This document shows, piece after piece, positions 1-4,757 of a stretch of 5,293 bases of DNA (within the stretch, counting starts at the first letter, position 1; every line of letters begins with the position of its first letter). The position numbers and the translations under genes were made by a program. The notes below the pieces were generated by a model that was not told where the DNA came from, did not search any database, and saw only the letters and a list, made by a program, of their open reading frames with translations. This DNA comes from an uncultured Synergistales bacterium. GTDB taxonomy: Bacteria; Synergistota; Synergistia; Synergistales; Aminobacteriaceae. Where the stretch lies: positions 1 to 5,293 of the forward strand of contig CAJOEQ010000192.1 in NCBI GenBank assembly GCA_905233515.1, in the 5' to 3' direction.

Positions 1-14
1 ATATAAGCCTTCAT
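1..14 (-). CDS. possible first codons of a further minus-strand gene, cut by the left edge
   Basis: On the minus strand an ATG lies at 14-12, read as Met-Lys-Ala-Tyr before the window ends, 13 nt after a strong Shine-Dalgarno sequence (AGGAGGG, 34-28). The gap is longer than usual. The bases just after this ATG (GAAGGCTTATAT) resemble the first Shine-Dalgarno and its spacer, so the true start may lie beyond the window edge. If a gene is here it would be third in the ACP-SDR operon, with about 47 nt between it and the SDR stop. Nothing can be said about its product. Confidence 0.3.
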
Positions 15-27
15 AAAATATTATAAG

Positions 28-34
28 CCCTCCT
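28..34 (-). promoter_or_regulatory. ribosome-binding site (AGGAGGG) for a gene beyond the left edge
   Basis: The minus strand carries AGGAGGG, a near-perfect anti-16S match, 28 bp after the SDR stop codon. No terminator-like hairpin separates them, which suggests the operon continues leftward. The following bases (CTTATAATATTTT) closely match the spacer behind the exporter's Shine-Dalgarno at 4476-4471. Confidence 0.6.
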
Positions 35-61
35 AAAATTTTGAAATGTAGTCAAGAAAAG

Positions 62-805
62 TTAGCCCCACCCCCCGTCAATAACGAAATTACTTCCTGT
101 GATCCAGTTTGAAGCACTGCTTAATAAAAATAGTACTATTGAGCTGACATCTTCAACTTTTCCGGCTCCGAGTGAATATTTTGCTAATATAGATTGTAAA
201 TCAGAAGACGCGCCTAATTTGTCAGTCATGGGACTTATAACCCAGCCCGGCAATACACTATTTACTCTATGACGCTTTGAAGCAATTTCTCTAGATATTG
301 AACGTATAGCCGAATCAATAGCAGCCTTTGACGCAGAATAAGCAAACATTCCTTTTGCTGGAGAAATAGCAGCAACTGACGATAATAACACGGTGGAAGT
401 CCCGGACTCGCCGAATTTAGAACGAGTAATTAATTTTAATAAATTCATACCTGCCCAGAAATTTACGTCCATAATTTTTTTAACTATTTCATTATCATAA
501 TTTCTGAAAGGTGTAATATCTGAAATCCCCGCAGCATGAACACCGCCGTTTAATTTGCCGTGTTGATTAACAAAATCTGATATAGCGTTTTCGAGATAAA
601 GACTTTCGCAAATGTCAAAAGATTTAATAAAAATTTTCCCGCCGCCCTCATTTTTTAGAGAGTTTAAGCGTTCTTCATTTCGTCCCATAGCGAGAACTTT
701 TGCCCCCGCTTGAGAAAGTTCAAGTGCAATTTGCCGGCCTATTCCTGATGAAGCTCCTGTGATTGCGTAATTTTCGCCGCTGAAGTCAAATTTTATAGTT
801 CCCAT
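62..805 (-). CDS. SDR family NAD(P)-dependent oxidoreductase, FabG-like
   Basis: This is a classical short-chain dehydrogenase/reductase of 247 residues, the usual length, and is expected to be a soluble cytoplasmic enzyme. Visible motifs in order are the Rossmann glycine motif TGASSGIG (16-23), an Arg after strand 2 (GRNEER, R42) that favours NADP(H), HAAG (90-93) in place of the usual NNAG, and the catalytic tetrad N115, S143, Y156 and K160 (YSASK). The PG motif (186-187) and the C-terminal IDGG close the fold. The ATG lies 5 bp after the ACP stop with no good Shine-Dalgarno of its own, so translation is probably coupled to the ACP. Next to an ACP, the likely reaction is reduction of a 3-ketoacyl-ACP or a related acyl or sugar intermediate. 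The family is certain. The substrate is not, and housekeeping FabG is only one option. Confidence 0.93.
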   Translation of the reverse strand: MGTIKFDFSGENYAITGASSGIGRQIALELSQAGAKVLAMGRNEERLNSLKNEGGGKIFIKSFDICESLYLENAISDFVNQHGKLNGGVHAAGISDITPFRNYDNEIVKKIMDVNFWAGMNLLKLITRSKFGESGTSTVLLSSVAAISPAKGMFAYSASKAAIDSAIRSISREIASKRHRVNSVLPGWVISPMTDKLGASSDLQSILAKYSLGAGKVEDVSSIVLFLLSSASNWITGSNFVIDGGWG

Positions 806-810
806 TTATA

Positions 811-1023
811 TTATTGCAGAATTGTATATAAATCCCTGATTGAGTTACAAGTTTTAATTTGTTCAGGTGAAATATTTTTGTGAAATGCTGAATTAGCCGT
901 CGCAGCATAACTTACAACACTAAGCGAGTCCCATTCTTCAATTTCTGACAAAATAGAATCCATTGAAATATTTTCATTGTCAAGAATGGCTTTCATGCGC
1001 TCTATAAATTCCCGTTCGTTCAT
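811..1023 (-). CDS. stand-alone acyl carrier protein
   Basis: This 70-residue acidic helical protein carries the phosphopantetheine attachment motif EEWDSLS (29-35); S33 is the predicted attachment serine. The Trp-Asp-Ser-Leu form is typical of dedicated carrier proteins in specialised clusters (polysaccharide, lipid or natural-product modification) rather than housekeeping AcpP, which has a DSLD-type site. The start is well supported: AAGGAG lies 8 nt upstream (1037-1032). It is the first visible gene of the operon and directly precedes the SDR, so it probably carries the acyl group that enzyme acts on. No ketosynthase, ligase or acyltransferase is in the window to name the pathway. A D-alanyl or other aminoacyl carrier role cannot be excluded. 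Confidence 0.88.
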   Translation of the reverse strand: MNEREFIERMKAILDNENISMDSILSEIEEWDSLSVVSYAATANSAFHKNISPEQIKTCNSIRDLYTILQ

Positions 1024-1045
1024 TGTGAAAACTCCTTAAAATGTG

Positions 1046-1127
1046 ATTATAAAAATTTGCGCTAAACTTTTTTCTTGCAAATCACAAATTAAATCGCCTA
1101 GCGCACATTATAAATTATGCACATAAT
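1046..1127 (-). promoter_or_regulatory. candidate -10 boxes and a palindrome upstream of the ACP gene
   Basis: Two perfect TATAAT hexamers lie on the minus strand, at 1051-1046 and 1112-1107, with no convincing -35 box at normal spacing from either. Beside the second is the near-palindrome ATTATG-CA-CATAAT (1114-1127), a plausible operator. In this AT-rich sequence isolated TATAAT hexamers are expected by chance, so this only marks where ACP transcription might start. Confidence 0.25.
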
Positions 1128-1151
1128 ATTTATAGATAAATCCTCTTCACG

Positions 1152-1160
1152 TGTTATAAT
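1152..1160 (+). promoter_or_regulatory. extended -10 promoter (TGTTATAAT)
   Basis: TGT followed by TATAAT is a perfect TGnTATAAT extended -10 element, which can work without a -35 box; none is visible. It predicts a start near 1167, three bases before the closing stem of the candidate small RNA at 1170. No protein-coding gene follows at a suitable distance on this strand. Confidence 0.4.
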
Positions 1161-1166
1161 TTATCA

Positions 1167-1283
1167 ACGAGGATAAAATTAATTTAGCGGCTTTCACAGA
1201 GTCGCTCATTATGTGCCTGAATATTATTCAAAATCAATTATAGCACACAGAATATTTTATCCTTAGTTTTTTATGTATTTTTT
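1167..1283 (+). ncRNA. candidate structured small RNA, family not recognised
   Basis: A 10-bp stem pairs AGGATAAAAT (1170-1179) with ATTTTATCCT (1254-1263). It encloses a 7-bp hairpin, AGCGGCT (1186-1192) with AGTCGCT (1200-1206), closed by one G-U pair and a 7-nt loop. It also encloses a second arm, TGTGC (1212-1216) with GCACA (1243-1247), capped by TGAAT/ATTCA (1218-1230). Two T6 runs follow (1267-1272, 1278-1283), and a perfect extended -10 box sits 7 nt upstream. The G-U pair becomes an A-C mismatch on the other strand, which mildly favours plus-strand transcription. It matches no RNA family I recognise: no SRP, tmRNA or 6S signature. Similar repeats could also fold in a minus-strand ACP leader. 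This is inferred from pairing alone. Confidence 0.35.
1237..1245 (-). promoter_or_regulatory. extended -10 box facing the ACP gene (TGCTATAAT)
   Basis: Read on the minus strand, TGC followed by TATAAT is another full extended -10 element. It would start a transcript near 1230, giving the ACP mRNA a structured leader of about 200 nt with GCACATAAT/ATTATGTGC and ATCCTC/GAGGAT stems. It lies inside the candidate plus-strand small RNA, so the two readings compete or overlap as antisense transcripts. Confidence 0.3.
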
Positions 1284-1400
1284 CAGGATGATTATATTTT
1301 CGCGTGATTTATAAGACTTGGCCGGATTTAAAAATTTGTGAGCGTGAATTATTGAATAAATATAAAATTTTATCGGGCTGCGAATTTTTTTAATACTGTC

Positions 1401-1432
1401 TTGACAATATCCCCGTGTAATTACGGTATAAT
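1401..1432 (+). promoter_or_regulatory. promoter of the lipase gene: TTGACA, 20-bp spacer, TATAAT
   Basis: Both hexamers are perfect sigma-70-type consensus: TTGACA at 1401-1406 and TATAAT at 1427-1432. The spacer is 20 bp rather than 17. It contains the dyad CCGT (1413-1416) with ACGG (1423-1426). The predicted start is near 1439, giving a short leader before the AAGGAG ribosome-binding site (1452-1457), 10 nt ahead of the ATG. The long spacer with a dyad is the arrangement used by MerR-type regulators, but no such regulator is encoded in the window. Confidence 0.7.
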
Positions 1433-1467
1433 TTCTCTAAGTTTTTATCATAAGGAGTATATAATCA

Positions 1468-2451
1468 ATGAAGCGCAAAAATTCTATATTCTTGTCGGCT
1501 TTAGTTTGTCTTGTTATTATCCTAACTTCACAGGCACAAGCAAATCCGGACTCAGTAAACGTCGTAGCTCTTGAAAGAATAAATACTGAAAAATTTTCGC
1601 CCTATTTAAATAAACAGCATAATTATATCAGATCACTTAGGGACTCGAGCAGCTTAATACGTGAAATAAACTCTTCAGGCTATATTAACATGAATAACGA
1701 GAAAATAACTGAAGAATTTATATATAATTTATCAGCTGACAATTACGGCAAATCAGGACTCACAGCTGACGGAAATACGCGTTTATTTTTGCGGGCTCAA
1801 TCAGACAGAGCAGGAACGTTTAAATTTTCAATTCCTGAAGGATTCGGGACTCTTGAAGATCTCAACAGGCGGGGCGGCGGCTCAGAAATCGAAATCAGCA
1901 CGACAAATTTAGGCAATGGAATTTATCAAGCGTCGGCAGTGCTTATATCTCCGGCGAATTATCCAGTTTCTAACACTATTTTATTCCCGTCTCATGCTTT
2001 TGACGTAAATTTGACTTTCACCGATAATAACGGAATTAGTGAAAATATCCCGTCTTTAAATTTAAAGATGCAAGCTGTACCAGTCGTATTAATTCATGGT
2101 CTATTCGGCGAATTCTCTAGTACATTTAATACAGGAGGCGCGGGCGTTTGGAATTCTTTATACAATGCATACGGCGGCGGTTATCCTCAAGTCTCAGGCT
2201 GGAATTATACGAATATTCACGGCCCTATTGACGCAATACCTGATAATTCACGGAGCGAGTTATTTTATCACATTGCGGGAATTCTTGACGAGATAAATTA
2301 TAAATATAATATTGCCTGCACTCGTGTTGATTTAGTAGTTCACAGTATGGGCGGCTTAATGGCGAGAAGATTTTTACAGGCTGACTCGGGTCAAAAAAAT
2401 TCATACGCAGAATTATTACTATTGCAACACCTCACGAGGGCAGCCCTATAG
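1468..2451 (+). CDS. secreted alpha/beta-hydrolase (lipase/esterase), 5' part of a frameshifted gene
   Basis: This frame encodes the N-terminal 327 codons of a secreted lipase. A Sec signal peptide is clear: KRK, a hydrophobic core at about 7-21, and probable cleavage after AQA at residue 25. A beta-rich segment (about 95-205) precedes the hydrolase domain, which starts with the strand and oxyanion-hole motif VVLIHGLFG (H210, G211) and continues to the nucleophile elbow VVHSMGGLMAR, with S293 as catalytic serine. After about residue 310 the sequence becomes non-lipase-like (NSYAELLLLQ) and stops at 2451. The missing lipase sequence continues without interruption in the -1 frame, so this is not a complete protein by itself. 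Acyl-ester hydrolysis outside the cytoplasmic membrane is inferred from the fold and signal peptide; the substrate is unknown. The start is supported by AAGGAG 10 nt upstream. Confidence 0.9.
   Translation: MKRKNSIFLSALVCLVIILTSQAQANPDSVNVVALERINTEKFSPYLNKQHNYIRSLRDSSSLIREINSSGYINMNNEKITEEFIYNLSADNYGKSGLTADGNTRLFLRAQSDRAGTFKFSIPEGFGTLEDLNRRGGGSEIEISTTNLGNGIYQASAVLISPANYPVSNTILFPSHAFDVNLTFTDNNGISENIPSLNLKMQAVPVVLIHGLFGEFSSTFNTGGAGVWNSLYNAYGGGYPQVSGWNYTNIHGPIDAIPDNSRSELFYHIAGILDEINYKYNIACTRVDLVVHSMGGLMARRFLQADSGQKNSYAELLLLQHLTRAAL
2394..2400 (+). other. frameshift site: A7 tract, slippery heptamer A-AAA-AAT
   Basis: Frame 1 (lipase start) and the -1 frame (lipase rest) are both open only between 2385 and 2448, because the -1 frame has a TGA at 2382-2384 and frame 1 stops at 2449-2451. 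The only long homopolymer there is A7 (2393-2399). Slipping back one base at A-AAA-AAT gives GQKKFIRRIITIATPHEGSP across the junction, which reads as ordinary lipase sequence directly after the tract. One missing A, transcriptional slippage adding an A, or -1 ribosomal slippage would each explain it. I see no strong upstream Shine-Dalgarno stimulator, and only a 4-bp hairpin (2437-2447), which is rather far downstream. Confidence 0.85.
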
Positions 2452-2498
2452 CTAATTACGCTCTTTATGGAACGACACCCCTTGCACCTGATACTATA

Positions 2499-3833
2499 AT
2501 GGATTTGCTGAATCCTGATTATTTACTTGCTAAAGGTGTTCTCGCATTAGCAAAAAGTAAAGTACGTGAACATTTTATATTTGCACAAAGCGCGCTCAAA
2601 GATTTAGCATTAAACAGTGATTTAATTAATTCGCTTAATTCCCGCTCAAGCGTGCCTATACACGTAATTTGCGGTAGAGTAAGAGATAATATCGATTCTG
2701 TGCAAATTTTTGATATGCCTAAATATTTTTCTATGATATTAAGATATGCACCGTCTTTATTCAGTGTACCGTCGTCATTATTTAGAATTATATTCGGTGA
2801 TGATGATTACGATATAGCCGTGGGAATGTCAAGCGCAGTATCAAATTTTTCAAGTTATACAGAAAAAAACGGCTTAGATTATAATCACGTCTCAATTTGC
2901 GAACAAAATGATATAGGCGATCTAATAGTGCAATTACTGCAAGGGCCTTCATCAAATTTTGACACATCAGGAGTCGGAGTCTCTTATGCTTTTAAATTGT
3001 CAAGACCTTTAACAAATATTGCTCCGGCTGAAATTTCAGAATTTGACGAAGATATTTTCACGCAGGGATTTAATTTAACTGTAAACGATCAAGACGACTC
3101 TATAACAGCGAATCAACTTCAGACTGTGAATTTTACGGCAAAAATTGACGAAGAAATAAATAACGACGTTTATTTATTCATTGATGGTGACTCAGACACA
3201 AAAATAATGAAACTCAATGACGAGGGCGACAAGAAAACATTTTCAGCGAGTTTGATTATTCCGGAAAATTTTACGGGAATTTATGAATTGTCTTGTGTCT
3301 CATCAGCTGATAACGGGAAGATTTATACTTCTAATACTGTAAAATTAATCATTAATCCCGATTTAGAGAATATTCAGAGCTTAGAATTCATAAACGGCTC
3401 AATAATTTTATTAAATACAAGTTCAGATTACGGGCTGCCTCTTTTTGCGATGACTATAGACGGAGAAATGTATAATGTTGCGTCGTCTTTAATGGGAACT
3501 GAATTTAATATAGATGATAATTCTATAGCGAGAATTACAGAAGACGGCCATATAATAGGACTCAAACAAGGCACTGCGACAATAAAAGCCTCATTAGGTG
3601 AATATACTGCACTTGTGAGTGTAGATGTTGGAGAAGTCCCGACTCCTCAAGAAGATAAAGAAGATATAACGCAAGATCCGAGTCCGACTCCAACACCGAC
3701 TCCAGATCCTGAACCGTATTATCCTGATTATCCAGTTTATGGCGGCGGAGGCGGCGGCGGTTGTAATTCAGGAATGATTATAATTTCGCTCGTTTTAGTG
3801 GGAATTCTTGCAATAAAGTATAGGAAAATTTAG
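2499..3833 (+). CDS. 3' part of the same lipase: catalytic Asp/His, Ig-like domains, Synergist-CTERM anchor
   Basis: The first ATG in this frame is at 2499, but there is no Shine-Dalgarno and homologous sequence (ITIATPHEGSPIANYAL) begins before it, near 2415. It is therefore the continuation of the gene starting at 1468, about 788 residues in all. Numbering from this ATG, residues 1-150 finish the hydrolase domain; D105 (YDIAV) and H130 (DYNHVS) are the likely triad Asp and His. An Ig-like beta domain (about 185-288) and a Big_2-like domain (about 290-378, SIARITEDGHIIGLKQGTATI) follow. Then come a Pro/Asp/Glu spacer with TP repeats (379-414), seven glycines, Cys-Asn (422-423), a hydrophobic helix (426-439) and a basic KYRKI tail. 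That ending matches the Synergist-CTERM sorting signal. I infer surface display of the lipase, with the conserved Cys at or near the processing site. Confidence 0.88.
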   Translation: MDLLNPDYLLAKGVLALAKSKVREHFIFAQSALKDLALNSDLINSLNSRSSVPIHVICGRVRDNIDSVQIFDMPKYFSMILRYAPSLFSVPSSLFRIIFGDDDYDIAVGMSSAVSNFSSYTEKNGLDYNHVSICEQNDIGDLIVQLLQGPSSNFDTSGVGVSYAFKLSRPLTNIAPAEISEFDEDIFTQGFNLTVNDQDDSITANQLQTVNFTAKIDEEINNDVYLFIDGDSDTKIMKLNDEGDKKTFSASLIIPENFTGIYELSCVSSADNGKIYTSNTVKLIINPDLENIQSLEFINGSIILLNTSSDYGLPLFAMTIDGEMYNVASSLMGTEFNIDDNSIARITEDGHIIGLKQGTATIKASLGEYTALVSVDVGEVPTPQEDKEDITQDPSPTPTPTPDPEPYYPDYPVYGGGGGGGCNSGMIIISLVLVGILAIKYRKI

Positions 3834-3848
3834 CTTGATTATATTTTC

Positions 3849-3880
3849 AGCGGGGTTAATCGACAAGCCCCGCTATTTTG
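3849..3880 (+). terminator. rho-independent terminator after the lipase gene
   Basis: AGCGGGG (3849-3855) pairs perfectly with CCCCGCT (3868-3874) across a 12-nt loop, followed by ATTTTGTT. It starts 15 bp after the lipase stop and ends just before the stop codon of the convergent exporter gene. The U-rich side faces the plus strand; the minus-strand side (GAAAATATAATC) is poor in T, so it terminates mainly the lipase transcript. Confidence 0.8.
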
Positions 3881-4462
3881 TTAATTAATCACGATTCTAA
3901 CTGCGCACCATAATAAAATAATTCCCATCAAAATATTAAACGGTCTATAATATTGCATGATTACTTTTTGCAGGAGACTCCCGGCTGCTCCCCATGTAAG
4001 CCAAGCACTAAGGCTGATTATCAAGATAAATAGCCCGTGAAGAAATAAATTATTTAAGCCTGAACTATAGGGAATTATATAAACTGTAAAAATAGTAATG
4101 AAGTAAAGCAACATTTTTATATTCGTGATTGCCAGTAAAAAGCCGCTCTTGAAATTTATAGCACGTTCCTGACTCGTTCCGGGTCTGCTCATTGCTATAC
4201 GAAATGCGAGCCAAGCAATATAAGCCGCTCCGATATATTTTAAATAGTTCACGAGTCCCGGCACATATTGATTTAATTGATGACAAAATAAAATCGTCAA
4301 CGTAAGCAGCAAAGTACAGCCCGTAAAAATTCCTGATATTAATTTGCGCCCGCCCGTCCAGCCTTCAGAACTCACGGAATAAAGGCACATTATATTATTC
4401 GGTCCTGGCGTGAAAGTCGTTACAAGAGCATACGGCAAATAAGCGAGAATTACATTAAGCAA
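3881..4462 (-). CDS. LysE/RhtB-family amino-acid exporter, EamB-like (cysteine/O-acetylserine)
   Basis: This 193-residue inner-membrane protein has about six hydrophobic segments, the standard size and topology of LysE/RhtB exporters. Family marks are TPGPNN (18-23) at the end of helix 1, YIGAAYIAWLAFRIA (76-90) in the middle, and the C-terminal NILMGIILLWCAVRI (176-190). From memory these resemble E. coli EamB (YfiK), which exports cysteine and O-acetylserine, more than LysE or RhtB/C; the TNIK at 113-116, where many relatives have NPK, fits too. The start is a TTG at 4462-4460, 8 nt after a perfect AGGAGG (4476-4471); the nearest ATG is out of frame. It is divergent from cysteine synthase, which supports a sulfur-amino-acid role. 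The family is firm and the substrate is inferred. Confidence 0.9.
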   Translation of the reverse strand: MLNVILAYLPYALVTTFTPGPNNIMCLYSVSSEGWTGGRKLISGIFTGCTLLLTLTILFCHQLNQYVPGLVNYLKYIGAAYIAWLAFRIAMSRPGTSQERAINFKSGFLLAITNIKMLLYFITIFTVYIIPYSSGLNNLFLHGLFILIISLSAWLTWGAAGSLLQKVIMQYYRPFNILMGIILLWCAVRIVIN

Positions 4463-4757
4463 AATATAAGCCTCCTAAAAAAATTTTTATAATATTCTAC
4501 ACTTGATTAAAAGCGTTTTACATGTCATAATTCGTAAAAATTAAAATTTATCGGGGTGAACACAGTATGTATAATAATTCTATAAAATTTGCATTTCTTA
4601 ACGAGATATTATACTGCTGTTGTTGCCGCTTTTCACAAATTTAATTCTCTAATTATAAAACTTTTTCGCGCAATTTAATTTTTTCTCAAGTATCGAGTTT
4701 ATTACTCGTTTAATTAATGCGTTTATACGCGCAAATTTTTAAGGGAGGACTCTATTT
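4463..4757. other. divergent control region between the exporter and cysteine synthase
   Basis: This 295-bp stretch holds no plausible gene. On the exporter side are its AGGAGG site (4471-4476) and the inverted repeat TTTTAC (4516-4521)/GTAAAA (4534-4539) around the palindrome ACATGT, an operator-like element. On the cysK side are the candidate promoter at 4632-4659 and two short leader hairpins: CGAGT/ACTCG (4694-4708) and GCGT/ACGC (4719-4730). The heptamer CGCGCAA occurs twice, at 4667-4673 and 4728-4734. I found no T-box, SAM or other known riboswitch signature. Confidence 0.55.
4632..4659 (+). promoter_or_regulatory. candidate cysK promoter: TTCACA, 16-bp spacer, TATAAA
   Basis: TTCACA (4632-4637) and TATAAA (4654-4659) each differ from the sigma-70 consensus at one base and are spaced 16 bp apart. 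A start near 4666 would give a leader of about 90 nt with two small hairpins before the ribosome-binding site. Another TATAAT at 4570-4575 lacks a good -35 box. Confidence 0.45.

Noticed and set aside
1167..1283. Assignment of the structured region to SRP RNA, 6S RNA or tmRNA
   Set aside because: No SRP apical-loop signature, no 6S-type long hairpin with a central bubble, and no tRNA-like ends; the region is left as an unknown candidate.
2096..2296. A 66-codon plus-strand open frame inside the lipase gene
   Set aside because: It overlaps the oxyanion-hole region of a clear lipase frame, has no ribosome-binding site and encodes nothing recognisable; it is a shadow frame.
2376..2447. A fully programmed dnaX-type -1 frameshift with stimulators
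   Set aside because: The heptamer is present but the upstream AGG is a weak Shine-Dalgarno match, and the only downstream hairpin (4 bp, AGGG/CCCT) starts 37 nt after the slip site. Programmed slippage stays possible but is not shown by the sequence.
2499..3833. The downstream lipase half as an independent gene with its own start
   Set aside because: The ATG at 2499 has no Shine-Dalgarno, and the lipase sequence continues upstream of it in the same frame to the A7 tract, so it is part of the gene that starts at 1468.
4065..4286. A 73-codon minus-strand open frame inside the exporter gene
   Set aside because: It overlaps the exporter in another frame on the same strand, without a start signal or recognisable motif.
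1367..4560. Similar strings AAAATTTTATCGGG (1366-1379) and AAAATTTATCGGGG (4543-4556) upstream of two plus-strand genes
   Set aside because: They are short and AT-rich, lie at different distances from the genes and have no symmetry; chance similarity is the simplest explanation.
4666..4757. A T-box or SAM riboswitch in the cysK leader
   Set aside because: The leader is too short, and the conserved T-box (AGGGUGGNACC) and SAM-riboswitch cores are absent; only 4-5 bp hairpins are visible.
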